A stretch of 32,996 bases of DNA from an uncultured Actinomycetes bacterium (GCA_937926105.1 CALANS010000001.1:1-32996), one strand, 5' to 3'; positions 23,759 to 31,649 are shown, counted from the first letter of the stretch. The notes: a model not told the origin generated them from the letters alone. Numbers and translations are program-made.

Positions 23759-24682
23759 CTAGGCGGCGGTTCGGAAGTGCTTGTCGACAATGCTGCGTAC
23801 GATCGATTTCGCCTCCTCGGACAGGGGAGTCAACGGCCGGCAGGGTAGCGAGGTGGAGATCCGCCCGGTCAGGCGGAGTGCCTCCTTGAACGCCCCGATG
23901 GCCTGGGCGGGACCGACCAGGGACTGGTCGGCGTCGATGATCGTGAAGAGCGTCGCCAGGCGGTCCTGCAGGCTGTGTGCCTGCGCCCAGTTCCCGGAGC
24001 GCAGCAGGTCGAACAGCTGCACGTAGGCGGCCGGGTCGACATTCGACAGCCCCGGGACGACACCGTCCACGCCGATCAGGAAGTCCGCGTCGACGACGAC
24101 CTCGGTGCCGGTCAGGATGGTTAGCGGGCTGCCGGCCGCTCGATTGGCCATCACCAGCCGCCGCAGGTCGCCCGGCTGTCCGGAGGAGTCCTTCACGGCG
24201 ACGATGACGCCGTCCACGGCGAGCCGCATCAGGGTGGTGGCAGCCAGTTTCGTCTTGACGCCGACGGGGATGTCGTAGGCGATCAGCGGCAGTGGCGAGG
24301 ACTGCGCGACGGCTCGGAAGTGCGCTTCGATATCGGCCTGCTGGGTCGGGGCATAGAACGGCGCGGTGACGACGGCGTAGTCGGCGCCCGCATCGGCGAC
24401 CCGCTTGACCTGGTCGGCGACCCGGGCGCTGGAGGTGTCGATGGCGCCGGCAATCACCGGGACCCGGCCACCGACGGTGGCGACCGTCGTGGTGATGACC
24501 GTCGCCCGCTGCGCGTCGCTGAGGAAGGACACCTCCCCCGACGATCCCAGGGCGAAGATGCCGTGAACCCCCGCGTCGAGCAGGTGCTCGACGTGCCGTG
24601 TCAGCGAAGCGGTATCCACCTCGCGGTCGGCGTCGATGGGGGTGACGATCGGCGGGACCACTCCCGCGAGCGGCTGAGTCAT
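23759..24682 (-). CDS. DapA-family lyase (DHDPS/NAL/KDG-aldolase type)
   Basis: A 307-residue class I pyruvate-dependent lyase. The carboxylate-binding GSSGE motif is at 46-50, the catalytic Tyr is Y136 in AYDIP, and the Schiff-base Lys is K164 in VAVKDSSG. The length and motifs fit dihydrodipicolinate synthase, N-acetylneuraminate lyase and 2-keto-3-deoxy sugar-acid aldolases alike. Being first in a transporter and GntR operon, a catabolic aldolase or dehydratase is more likely than lysine synthesis. ATG 24682 is preferred: the family N-terminus (GVVPPIVTPID) starts six residues later, while an upstream ATG at 24736 lies inside the palindrome. The binding-protein gene follows after 30 nt. 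Confidence 0.88.
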   Translation of the reverse strand: MTQPLAGVVPPIVTPIDADREVDTASLTRHVEHLLDAGVHGIFALGSSGEVSFLSDAQRATVITTTVATVGGRVPVIAGAIDTSSARVADQVKRVADAGADYAVVTAPFYAPTQQADIEAHFRAVAQSSPLPLIAYDIPVGVKTKLAATTLMRLAVDGVIVAVKDSSGQPGDLRRLVMANRAAGSPLTILTGTEVVVDADFLIGVDGVVPGLSNVDPAAYVQLFDLLRSGNWAQAHSLQDRLATLFTIIDADQSLVGPAQAIGAFKEALRLTGRISTSLPCRPLTPLSEEAKSIVRSIVDKHFRTAA

Positions 24683-24728
24683 GTGCGCGTTCTGCTCCGT
24701 GATCTGTGCATGAAGGAAGGTGGCTGGG

Positions 24729-24754
24729 CACGACATCTGACGTCAGATGTCGTG
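24729..24754. promoter_or_regulatory. 26-bp perfect palindrome, candidate GntR operator
   Basis: Every base from 24729 to 24754 pairs with its mirror base; the core is ATCTGACGTCAGAT. It begins about 10 bp downstream of the -10 box for the minus-strand operon and lies in its 5' UTR, where a bound dimer would block transcription. Dyads of this size are usual for GntR/FCD regulators, and one is encoded as the last gene of the operon. Confidence 0.8.
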
Positions 24755-24764
24755 GAATGGTGCG

Positions 24765-24793
24765 AAGGTAACAGGCGCTCTCGGGGCAGTCAA
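24765..24793 (-). promoter_or_regulatory. Promoter of the dapA-transporter-gntR operon
   Basis: On the minus strand TTGACT (24793-24788) and TACCTT (24770-24765) are separated by exactly 17 bp, a good sigma-70-type promoter. The predicted start at about 24757 lies just before the palindrome at 24754-24729. All seven genes down to 17253 follow without another obvious promoter. Confidence 0.7.
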
Positions 24794-24893
24794 GAGCCGG
24801 TAGGCAGAAACTGTGCTGGCAGACACCAGCCCGGCAGCCCGCAGCCAAGAACGGTCGGGAGCCCGATTCCACCGATGGGCCGACACAGCACGA

Positions 24894-24923
24894 GGGGCCA
24901 CCCCCGTCGCCAGGGGTGGCCCC
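24894..24923 (-). terminator. GC-rich hairpin after ino1 (distal)
   Basis: Perfect 11-bp arms GGGGCCACCCC (24894-24904) and GGGGTGGCCCC (24913-24923) with an 8-nt loop. It is the second strong hairpin downstream of ino1 on the minus strand. There is no T-run, which is common for actinobacterial terminators. Confidence 0.6.
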
Positions 24924-24938
24924 ATTGCCGGACCGCGC

Positions 24939-24982
24939 TTGTGTGTCCCAGGGGGCGCTATAGCGCTACGTGGGACACACAA
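24939..24982 (-). terminator. 44-nt palindromic hairpin after ino1 (proximal)
   Basis: Outer arms TTGTGTGTCCCA (24939-24950) and TGGGACACACAA (24971-24982) pair perfectly, and the centre holds another perfect palindrome GCGCTATAGCGC (24955-24966) with the same dyad axis. It lies 30 nt past the ino1 stop, so it is probably its terminator. It also insulates the next operon, whose promoter starts about 150 bp further on. Confidence 0.7.
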
Positions 24983-25012
24983 GGCGACTCGGGAGGCGAA
25001 GGAGGGTGGCGC

Positions 25013-26110
25013 TCACTCGCCGCGGATGAAGGCCTCCACCGCGTCACGCGCCACATCGTCGCCGTACTGCACCGGCGGGGACTTCATGAAGTACGCGCTG
25101 GCCGACTCGACCGGCCCGGCGATCCCCCGGTCCAGCGCGATCTTGGCCGCGCGCACCGCGTCGATGATCACCCCGGCGGAGTTCGGGGAGTCCCAGACTT
25201 CCAGCTTGTACTCCAAGTTCAGCGGCACATCGCCGAAGGCGCGCCCCTCCAGGCGCACGTACGCCCACTTGCGGTCGTCCAGCCAGGGCACGTAATCGCT
25301 GGGCCCGATGTGCACGTCGGCGCCCCGCATCTCGTGCGGTACCTGCGAGGTCACCGATTGGGTCTTGGAGATCTTCTTGGACTCCAGCCGGTCTCGCTCC
25401 AGCATGTTCATGAAGTCCATGTTGCCGCCGACGTTCAGCTGCATGGTGCGGTCCAGGATCACCCCGCGGTCCTCGAACAGCTTGGCCAGCACGCGGTGTG
25501 TGATGGTCGCGCCGACCTGCGACTTGATGTCGTCACCGACGATGGGAAGCCCTGCGGCGCGGAACTTCTCGGCCCACTGCTCAGTGGAGGCGATGAACAC
25601 CGGCAACGCGTTGACCATCGCGCAGCCGGCCTCGATCGCGCACTGCGCATAGAACTTGACGGCGGCGTCCGAGCCCACCGGCAGGTAGCAGACCAGCACG
25701 TCCGCCCGGGCATCCTTGAGTGCGGCGACCACGTCGACCGGCTCGGCCGGCGACTCCGTCACCGTTTCCCGGTAATAGCGGCCGAGTCCGTCCAGGGTGT
25801 GCCCGCGCTGCACCGTCACCCCGGTGGGCGGCACGTCGGCGATGTGAATGGTGTTGTTCTCGCTGGCGCCGATTGCCTCCGCCAGATCGAAACCGACCTT
25901 CTTGGCGTCCACATCGAAGGCGGCGACGAATTGCAGGTCGGAGACGTGATAGTCGCCGAAGGTGACGTGCATCAGCCCGGGCACCCGGCTCGCCGGGTCG
26001 GCGTCGCGGTAGTACTCCACCCCCTGCACCAGTGAGGAGGCGCAGTTGCCGACGCCGACGATGGCCACCCGAATCGGGTGCGGGGCGCGGGGTGTGCTGT
26101 CCTGGGTCAT
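25013..26110 (-). CDS. ino1: Myo-inositol-3-phosphate synthase
   Basis: A 365-residue inositol-1-phosphate synthase that converts glucose 6-phosphate to inositol 3-phosphate, the first step towards phosphatidylinositol, mannosides and mycothiol. The NAD-binding motif VGVGNCAS is at 18-25. Other conserved segments are [27 protein letters not shown] and [11 protein letters not shown], which form the NAD and substrate pocket. Length matches M. tuberculosis Ino1 (about 367). The ATG at 26110 is preceded by GGAAGAGGT. It lies 93 nt downstream of padR in the same direction, as in Rv0046c/Rv0047c, so the PadR protein may regulate it. Confidence 0.97.
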   Translation of the reverse strand: MTQDSTPRAPHPIRVAIVGVGNCASSLVQGVEYYRDADPASRVPGLMHVTFGDYHVSDLQFVAAFDVDAKKVGFDLAEAIGASENNTIHIADVPPTGVTVQRGHTLDGLGRYYRETVTESPAEPVDVVAALKDARADVLVCYLPVGSDAAVKFYAQCAIEAGCAMVNALPVFIASTEQWAEKFRAAGLPIVGDDIKSQVGATITHRVLAKLFEDRGVILDRTMQLNVGGNMDFMNMLERDRLESKKISKTQSVTSQVPHEMRGADVHIGPSDYVPWLDDRKWAYVRLEGRAFGDVPLNLEYKLEVWDSPNSAGVIIDAVRAAKIALDRGIAGPVESASAYFMKSPPVQYGDDVARDAVEAFIRGE

Positions 26111-26203
26111 ATCGCTACCTCTTCCTGTCGTTGCGGTGTTCGTTGCTGTTCGAGGGCTGCTGCTCGGGCCGGCGTCGCTCCGCGGCCACGGCGCGTCCCG
26201 GCG

Positions 26204-26824
26204 TCAGTGTTCGGGTGGCGCCGGTTCGGTGTCGGTGCGCCCGCTCTCCCGGGCGATCAGATCGCGAAGCCAGAGCACCTCGCGGTCGTGCGCCTGGATC
26301 GCCAGCCGGTGCAGTGCAGCGGTGTAGTCGTCGACCCGCTGCGCCGTGCGGGCCAGCGAGGCCCGCAGACCCTCGCGGCGTTGCTCTAGCCGGCGACGGC
26401 GGCCCTGCAGGATGCGCAGCCGGGTCTCCACCGCGGTGCGCGGGAACAGCGCCAGGTGCACGCCGAATCCCTCGTCGGTCCACGACTGCGGGCCCGCGTC
26501 GGCGAGCAGGTTCGCGAGCCGTTCCTTGCCGCCGGCCGTGATCGTGTAGGTGACGCGGGATCGGCGCGGCGCCAGCGGCACGTCGTCGGGGTCGGCCAGT
26601 GGCTCCTGCACCCGGAGGAATCCGGATCGTTCCAGGCGACGCAGCGCGGGGTAGAGCGAGCCGTAGGAGTACGACCGCACCGGGCCCAGGATCTCCGTCA
26701 GCCGGATCCGGAGCTGGTACCCGTGCATCGGCGCGTCGGCGAGCAGACCGAGCAGGGCAAGATCCAGCACGCCGGACGATGCGCGACCGGGTGTCTCCGC
26801 GGGGCGGGGCGACGGCTGGGACAT
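26204..26824 (-). CDS. PadR family transcriptional regulator
   Basis: A 206-residue PadR-type regulator. The N-terminal winged helix runs from about 18 to 100, with ALLGLLADAPMHGYQLRIRL and YSYGSLYPALRRLERSGFL as the family signature and TYTITAGGKERL as the wing. A charged helical C-terminal domain (about 125-195) serves dimerisation. It is the positional ortholog of Rv0047c, upstream of ino1. Its upstream region holds a 10-bp tandem repeat and an AT-rich dyad (26968-26988) that is a plausible PadR site. Confidence 0.92.
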   Translation of the reverse strand: MSQPSPRPAETPGRASSGVLDLALLGLLADAPMHGYQLRIRLTEILGPVRSYSYGSLYPALRRLERSGFLRVQEPLADPDDVPLAPRRSRVTYTITAGGKERLANLLADAGPQSWTDEGFGVHLALFPRTAVETRLRILQGRRRRLEQRREGLRASLARTAQRVDDYTAALHRLAIQAHDREVLWLRDLIARESGRTDTEPAPPEH

Positions 26825-26830
26825 CGAGGC

Positions 26831-26900
26831 TGTTTCTTTCTGTTTCTTTCTGGGTCTGTGTGGGTCTGTGTGGGTCTGTGTGGGTCTGTGTGGGTCTGCG
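26831..26900. repeat. 10-bp tandem repeats upstream of padR
   Basis: Two copies of TGTTTCTTTC (26831-26850) are followed by four identical and one near-identical copy of TGGGTCTGTG (26851-26900), then decayed copies to about 26930. The array begins 7 nt before the padR start codon (minus strand), so it forms its 5' untranslated region. Copy number is likely to vary. Confidence 0.9.
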
Positions 26901-26967
26901 CGGGGTCTGTGTGGCTCTGTCTGGTCTGTGCGGGCCCGGAGCCTCGGGGGTAGAGCGGCGGGCGTTT

Positions 26968-26988
26968 GTTATATCGACACGATATAAC
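26968..26988. promoter_or_regulatory. AT-rich dyad, candidate PadR operator
   Basis: Perfect 9-bp arms GTTATATCG (26968-26976) and CGATATAAC (26980-26988) flank ACA. A run this AT-rich stands out in a region of about 70% GC. It lies between the divergent padR and DUF5318 genes, 140 bp from each start. The TATATCG half-site partly recurs as ATATCG just before the ino1 start (26108-26114). Confidence 0.65.
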
Positions 26989-27116
26989 CGGTGACGATGG
27001 CGGCGGGGGCCGCCCCCATCCGAGCAAGCATCGGGCCCGGTGTGCGGAGGCCGAACCCGGGCTCGCGCGCTCCGCGGACGGCCGTCGGTCCCCCGGCGGG
27101 GTCTTCCTGCCCCGCG

Positions 27117-27122
27117 TACGCT
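27117..27122 (+). promoter_or_regulatory. Putative -10 box of the DUF5318 gene
   Basis: TACGCT (TAnnnT) ends 6 nt before the GTG at 27129, consistent with a leaderless mRNA. No clear -35. Confidence 0.5.
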
Positions 27123-27128
27123 CGATCC

Positions 27129-27530
27129 GTGCAGACTCAACGGGCGCTGGTGGACTACGCCTTGCAGCGTCGCGCGCTGCTGGCGGAGGTCTCCCGCGGC
27201 CGGACCGGCGTAGGCGAGGTGTGCGACGCGTCGCCGTATCTCGTGCGGGCGGCCAAGTTCCACGGCATCGTGACCGAGACACCCTGCCCGGTCTGCCGCA
27301 AGGAGCCGCTGACGCACGTCTACTGGGTCTACGGCGACGAACTGGGCCCGGCGGCGGGCTCGGCCCGGTCCCCGGAGGAACTCGAGGCGATGGCGGCCAA
27401 GTTCGGCGAGTTCAATGTCTATCAGGTCGAGGTCTGCCGGACCTGCTCGTGGAACCATCTGGTCGCCTCGTTTGTGATGGGCACCGCCGACCAGCAGCGC
27501 CCCCGTCCGCGCCGCCGCGCCGCCCGCTGA
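27129..27530 (+). CDS. DUF5318 family protein with paired CxxC motifs
   Basis: A 133-residue conserved actinobacterial protein, positional ortholog of Rv0049. Two CxxC pairs, C53/C56 (CPVC) and C103/C106 (CRTC), look like a zinc ribbon; an extra C32 is present. The tail is strongly basic (RPRPRRRAAR). The GTG at 27129 is chosen because a TAnnnT box lies 6 nt before it; the frame is open further upstream to 26991 but without family-like sequence. In M. tuberculosis the next gene is ponA1; here the GT87 gene follows after only 38 nt. Function unknown. Confidence 0.85.
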   Translation: MQTQRALVDYALQRRALLAEVSRGRTGVGEVCDASPYLVRAAKFHGIVTETPCPVCRKEPLTHVYWVYGDELGPAAGSARSPEELEAMAAKFGEFNVYQVEVCRTCSWNHLVASFVMGTADQQRPRPRRRAAR

Positions 27531-27555
27531 CCTGAGCCGACGCAGGTTCGCCCAG

Positions 27556-27561
27556 TAGGCT
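27556..27561 (+). promoter_or_regulatory. Putative -10 box of the GT87 gene
   Basis: TAGGCT (TAnnnT) lies 7 nt before the GTG at 27569. This suggests a separate, leaderless transcript despite the short gap to the previous gene. Confidence 0.5.
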
Positions 27562-27568
27562 CGCGCGT

Positions 27569-29647
27569 GTGACCACAGCCGGGGCGAACGGGCCCACCTT
27601 GCCGGGCAGCGAGGGCGACGCGACCGGCGCTGAATCCACCGACACGTTCGGCGCGAGCGATGCCGGAGCCGTCGTCACCGGTCGCCCCGTTCCCGCCGAG
27701 GCTGCCGTCACCGGTCGCCCCGTTCCCGCCGACGCCGGTCGCCCCGTTCCCGCCGTCACCGGTCGCCCCGTTCCCGCCGAGGCTGCCGTCACCGACGACG
27801 ACGCGCCCGCCGGCGCTCCCGTCACCGATGACGCCGGTCGGCCGGCCACCAGCCGACACCGCGCTGACCTACCTCCATCGGCGTCGCTGTCCCCGTCCGA
27901 GCGGGTGATCCCCAGCTGGACCGACCCGACAGTCCGGCGCGCCTCCGCCCTGCTCGGCGGCCCGCTCGGCACGCACGCCTCGGTGGGCCGCGCGCGGATT
28001 TTCACCCCGATGCGCGTCGCGCTGCTGATGGGTATCGCCGTGCTGATCTGCGGCTGGCTGTTCAAGTCCGCGTGCATCCAACAGGGCGAGGGTGGTGGCC
28101 TGGATCAGGGTGGCCAGCGACCCTGGATCACCGGTTGTTACAACGACGTCGTTCCGCTCTACGGCGGCCGGGGCCTGAACGACCCGAACCGCAATCCGTA
28201 TTCCTATGTCTGGGTGGAGAACCGGCCCAACGACTGGCCCTCCGGACAGGTCTTCCTGCCCTCCCAGGTGCACCAATCGGGCGACCACCTGATCGCCGAC
28301 GAGGGCGGCCGGACCGTCCAGCTGGGCGACCACACGCTGGTCGGCGATCCGGACGCCGGATATCGGCAGGTCCAGGGCGACAGGCTGGTGCCGGTGCCCG
28401 ACGGCCAGCTCGGCACCATCCGGTACCTGGAGTACCCGGTGCTGACGGGCTACTTCATGTGGGGTGTCTCGGCTCTGACCTCGGGCTACCTGAGCTTCGC
28501 CCAGAGCACCGGGGTGGTGCCGGTGCCGCTGGATGTGGCCGCGTACTTCACCATCGGGGCGATCCTGCTGGGCTTTGCCTACCTGGTGGTGGTGGCCTGC
28601 ACCGCGCGGATCGCGCGGCGGCGCGTTTGGGACACGGCGATCATGTGCCTGTCGCCGCTGCTGATCGTGCACGCCTTCACCAACTGGGACCTGTTGGCGA
28701 TCGGCTTCACCGGCGGCGCGATGCTCGCCTGGGCGCGCAAGAAATCCGTGCTCGCCGGAATCCTGCTCGGCCTGGGCACCGCCGCCAAGCTGTACCCGGT
28801 GTTCCTGCTGGGTCCGCTGCTGGTGCTGTGCCTGCGCTCCGGGAGGATGGGCGCCTGGACCAAGGCGGTGGTGGCCGGGGCGATCACCTGGGTGGCCGTC
28901 AACCTGCCGATCCTGCTGACCTACCCGCGGGCCTGGCTGGAGTTCTACACCATGAACACCACCCGCACGCCGGAGTGGGACTCCTGGTACTACCTGATGA
29001 CGGTGGTCAGCCCGTTCAACCCGTGGGACTCCGGTGGCCAGGCCACCACACTGCTCAATACGCTGTCGCTGGCGCTGTTCGTCCTGGCGTGTGCGGCGAT
29101 CGGCTGGCTGGCACTGTCCGCCCGCCGCCGCCCCCGGTTCGCGCAGCTGGCCTTCCTGGTGGTGGCGGCGTTCCTGCTGACCAACAAGGTCTGGTCGCCG
29201 CAGTACTCGCTCTGGCTGGTGCCGCTGGTAGCGCTGGCCCTGCCCCGCTGGCGCCGGGTGCTGTCCTGGCAGTTCGCCGAGGCCGTGGTCTGGATGCTGC
29301 TCATGCTGTCCTTCGACAGCGACGCCAGCAGAAACCTGTCCATCCACCCGTTCGCGGCGGCCGCCGTCATCCGGGACATCCTGCTGATCGCCCTGGTGGT
29401 GCGGGTGATCCGGGAGATCCTGCGCCCCGAGTGGGACCTGATCCGGCAGGCCGGTGACGACGATCCGTCCGGCGGCGTGCTGGAGGATGCTCCGGACCGC
29501 TTGACCATCCCGTCCCTGCCCACCATGTGGCGGCGGGTGACCGGATCCCGCCGTCGAGCCCCCGAAACGAGCTCGGAGGCAAGCGCGGACGCGGTACTCG
29601 CGGAACCGGGGATCACAACAGCGGTGGCGGGATCGCAGCAGGTATGA
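27569..29647 (+). CDS. GT87-type (DUF2029) membrane glycosyltransferase
   Basis: A 692-residue GT-C fold protein, ortholog by position of Rv0051. Residues 1-145 form a cytoplasmic disordered region with repeats of VTGRPVPAEAA. The first membrane helix is at about 148-168, then a large external loop contains GCYNDVVPLYGGRGL with the likely catalytic D193 and EYPVLTGYFMW (288-298). About nine further helices follow, ending in a charged cytoplasmic tail. GT87 enzymes use polyprenyl-phosphate sugars (mannose or arabinose type) to build cell-envelope glycans. The GTG at 27569 follows a -10 box directly. Confidence 0.88.
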   Translation: MTTAGANGPTLPGSEGDATGAESTDTFGASDAGAVVTGRPVPAEAAVTGRPVPADAGRPVPAVTGRPVPAEAAVTDDDAPAGAPVTDDAGRPATSRHRADLPPSASLSPSERVIPSWTDPTVRRASALLGGPLGTHASVGRARIFTPMRVALLMGIAVLICGWLFKSACIQQGEGGGLDQGGQRPWITGCYNDVVPLYGGRGLNDPNRNPYSYVWVENRPNDWPSGQVFLPSQVHQSGDHLIADEGGRTVQLGDHTLVGDPDAGYRQVQGDRLVPVPDGQLGTIRYLEYPVLTGYFMWGVSALTSGYLSFAQSTGVVPVPLDVAAYFTIGAILLGFAYLVVVACTARIARRRVWDTAIMCLSPLLIVHAFTNWDLLAIGFTGGAMLAWARKKSVLAGILLGLGTAAKLYPVFLLGPLLVLCLRSGRMGAWTKAVVAGAITWVAVNLPILLTYPRAWLEFYTMNTTRTPEWDSWYYLMTVVSPFNPWDSGGQATTLLNTLSLALFVLACAAIGWLALSARRRPRFAQLAFLVVAAFLLTNKVWSPQYSLWLVPLVALALPRWRRVLSWQFAEAVVWMLLMLSFDSDASRNLSIHPFAAAAVIRDILLIALVVRVIREILRPEWDLIRQAGDDDPSGGVLEDAPDRLTIPSLPTMWRRVTGSRRRAPETSSEASADAVLAEPGITTAVAGSQQV
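27674..27790 (+). repeat. In-frame 33-bp repeat in the GT87 gene
   Basis: A 33-bp unit encoding VTGRPVPAEAA, and shortened forms of it, occur about four times between residues 36 and 73. The array is in frame and lengthens the disordered N-terminus only. Confidence 0.8.
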
Positions 29648-29784
29648 CCCGCGGGCCGGGAAATAGTCTGGTGATCCCGGGTGCTTGCGTGACCGATTGC
29701 GCACGACGCTACCGATTTACCGTGCAGTACAGCCCGCTGGTTTTCCGCGCGATCGCGCCGGCCGGGTGCGCACCGAGCGGCTGG

Positions 29785-29942
29785 TAGACTCGCCCAGTCG
29801 CAGGTGAGCCGGTCGCTGAGGATCGGCAACCGTCGGCATCGATCCTCGCCGCTCCGGCGAGCGGCGCTGCCGCCGGCTCCGTCACCGGCAACACCCTCCT
29901 GTCGCGGAACCGCCGCGGCCGACGAGTCCATAGGAGGTGCGC
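29785..29942 (+). promoter_or_regulatory. Promoter and structured leader of the rpsF operon
   Basis: TAGACT at 29785-29790 is a good -10 and would give a leader of about 145 nt. The leader holds two successive hairpins: GAGGATCG (29818-29825) with CGATCCTC (29840-29847), and CGCCGCTC (29847-29854) with GAGCGGCG (29859-29866). Ribosomal-protein operons are often autoregulated through such leaders (an S6:S18-binding element is known in other bacteria), but I cannot identify that motif here with certainty. The 29648-29784 stretch holds nothing else I recognise. Confidence 0.5.
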
Positions 29943-30251
29943 GTGAGCGTATCCACTGCATCCCGGCACTATGAGCTGTTGCTCATCCTCGACCCGACGC
30001 TCGACGAGCGCACGGTCCCCCCGTCGATCGACACCTTCCTGAACGTGGTCCGCCAGGGCGGCGGCAGCGTGGAGAACGTCGATGTCTGGGGCAAGCGCCA
30101 CCTGGCGTACGAGATCGACAAGAACGCCGAGGGCATCTACGCACTGATCAACGTGCAGTGCACGCCCGAGGTGGTCTCCGAGCTGGACCGCCAGCTGAAC
30201 CTCAACGAATCCGTGCTCCGGACCAAGATCACCCGCCCGAACGCGAAGTAA
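29943..30251 (+). CDS. rpsF: 30S ribosomal protein S6
   Basis: A 102-residue S6 protein that binds the 30S platform with S18. [36 protein letters not shown] and [11 protein letters not shown] are typical. The GTG at 29943 is preferred over the GTG at 29937, because the latter overlaps the AGGAGG ribosome site (29932-29937). ssb follows after 10 nt with its own AAGGAGG, so the two are in one operon with rpsR and rplI. Confidence 0.96.
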   Translation: MSVSTASRHYELLLILDPTLDERTVPPSIDTFLNVVRQGGGSVENVDVWGKRHLAYEIDKNAEGIYALINVQCTPEVVSELDRQLNLNESVLRTKITRPNAK

Positions 30252-30261
30252 GGAGGTCGTC

Positions 30262-30762
30262 ATGGCAGGCGACACCATCATCACCGTGATCGGCAACCTG
30301 ACCGCAGACCCGGAACTTCGCTTCACCTCCTCCGGCGCCGCGGTGGCGAACTTCACCGTCGCCTCCACGCCGCGCACCTTCGATCGCGCGAGCGGCGAGT
30401 GGAAGGACGGCGAGGCGCTGTTCCTGCGCTGCAACATCTGGCGGCAGGCCGCCGAGAACGTCGCCGAGTCGCTCACCAGGGGATCCCGAGTGATCGTGTC
30501 GGGCCGGCTCAAGCAGCGCTCCTTCGAAACCCGCGAGGGTGAGAAGCGCACCGTGGTCGAGCTGGAGGTCGACGAGATCGGCCCGTCGCTGCGCTACGCC
30601 ACCGCCAAGGTCAACAAGATCTCCCGTTCGGAGTCCGGCGGGGGCGGCGGCTTCGGCTCCGGCCGGTCCGGCGGGGGCGGCGGTGCACCGGCCGACGATC
30701 CGTGGGGCTCGGCCCCGCCCGCGGGTGGATCCGGTGGCTACTCCGACGAGCCGCCGTTCTAG
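30262..30762 (+). CDS. ssb: Single-stranded DNA-binding protein
   Basis: A 166-residue SSB. The OB fold fills residues 1-115 ([46 protein letters not shown]). A Gly-rich linker and the acidic tip DEPPF follow, which recruits replication and repair partners. It lies between rpsF and rpsR as in mycobacteria. The start is supported by AAGGAGG. Confidence 0.97.
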   Translation: MAGDTIITVIGNLTADPELRFTSSGAAVANFTVASTPRTFDRASGEWKDGEALFLRCNIWRQAAENVAESLTRGSRVIVSGRLKQRSFETREGEKRTVVELEVDEIGPSLRYATAKVNKISRSESGGGGGFGSGRSGGGGGAPADDPWGSAPPAGGSGGYSDEPPF

Positions 30763-30871
30763 GACTCGCGTGTTCCGGCCCCGACGCGTGTGATGGGCCG
30801 AACCTCCTTACCCAAACTTCAATCCGGTGCGCCGGATCACCGTGCGCCCCAACATCACTGGAGAGACTTCC

Positions 30872-31108
30872 ATGCCCAAGCCCCCGGTTCGCAAGATCAA
30901 GAAGAAGGTGTGCGCGTTCTGCAAGGAGAACGCACAGGCGATCGACTACAAGGACACCACCCTGCTGCGCCGCTTCATCTCGGACCGCGGCAAGATCCGC
31001 GCCCGCCGGGTGACGGGCAACTGCACCCAGCATCAGCGGGACATCGCCACCGCGGTCAAGAACGCCCGCGAGATGGCGCTGCTGCCCTACACGTCCACCG
31101 CTCGCTGA
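30872..31108 (+). CDS. rpsR: 30S ribosomal protein S18 (zinc-binding form)
   Basis: A 78-residue S18. The zinc-ribbon residues C14, C17, C51 and H54 (CAFC and CTQH) mark the C+ (zinc-dependent) paralog, as in M. tuberculosis RpsR1. Such species often carry a zinc-free copy elsewhere for zinc starvation. The ATG at 30872 has GGAGAGA upstream; the frame upstream is open but not S18-like. The 109-nt gap after ssb has no clear terminator, so it is probably still in the rpsF operon. Confidence 0.96.
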   Translation: MPKPPVRKIKKKVCAFCKENAQAIDYKDTTLLRRFISDRGKIRARRVTGNCTQHQRDIATAVKNAREMALLPYTSTAR

Positions 31109-31199
31109 TCGCACCGTCGTCGCACCGGCCGCGTTCGGGCCCGCGTGCGGTGGCGTCGTCCTCGAGCCGAGACCACCCGAGAAGAAGAGAGCACATCCC

Positions 31200-31649
31200 A
31201 TGAAGCTCATCCTGACCACCGACGTGCCGGGCCTGGGCGCGCCCGGCGAGATCGTCGAGGTACGCGACGGATACGGCCGGAACTTCCTGCTGCCGCAGGG
31301 CAAGGCCATCCTGGCGACCAAGGGCGCCGAGAAGCAGGTGGCGACCATCAAGCGGGCCCGTTCCGCCCGCGAGATCCGCGGCGTGGAGCACGCCAGCGAG
31401 GTGCGTGACACCCTGGAGAAGCTGCCGGTGACGATCACCGCCCGTACCACCGGTGACGGGACCAAGCTGTTCGGCTCCGTGACGGCGATCGACATCGCTA
31501 CGGCGGTCAAGGCGGCCGGCGGCCCGGTGCTGGACAAGCGCGCGATCTCGCTGGACGGGCACATCCGTTCCGTCGGCTCGCACCCGGTGACCGTGACCCT
31601 GCACCCGGGCGTCACCGCGAAGCTCACCGTGCAGGTCGTCGCCGGCTGA
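31200..31649 (+). CDS. rplI: 50S ribosomal protein L9
   Basis: A 149-residue L9. The N-terminal domain (MKLILTTDVPGLGAPGEIVEVRDGYGRNFLLPQGKA) is followed by the connecting helix and the C-terminal rRNA-binding domain with the LFGSVT segment. It ends the rpsF-ssb-rpsR-rplI group. A purine-rich GAAGAAGAGAG lies upstream of the ATG. In M. tuberculosis dnaB follows a little downstream; here a lipoate ligase comes instead. Confidence 0.97.
   Translation: MKLILTTDVPGLGAPGEIVEVRDGYGRNFLLPQGKAILATKGAEKQVATIKRARSAREIRGVEHASEVRDTLEKLPVTITARTTGDGTKLFGSVTAIDIATAVKAAGGPVLDKRAISLDGHIRSVGSHPVTVTLHPGVTAKLTVQVVAG

Noticed and set aside
24743..24982. Small minus-strand frame of 79 codons between ino1 and the aldolase gene
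   Set aside because: It is made largely of the two hairpins and the promoter region. No ribosome site or family resemblance.
26115..27458. Minus-strand frame of 447 codons overlapping padR and DUF5318
   Set aside because: It runs through the 10-bp tandem repeats and is out of frame with padR, which has clear family signatures.
27869..29704. Long minus-strand open frame (611 codons) opposite the GT87 gene
   Set aside because: Antisense shadow: no domains, and the GT87 frame has helices and motifs.
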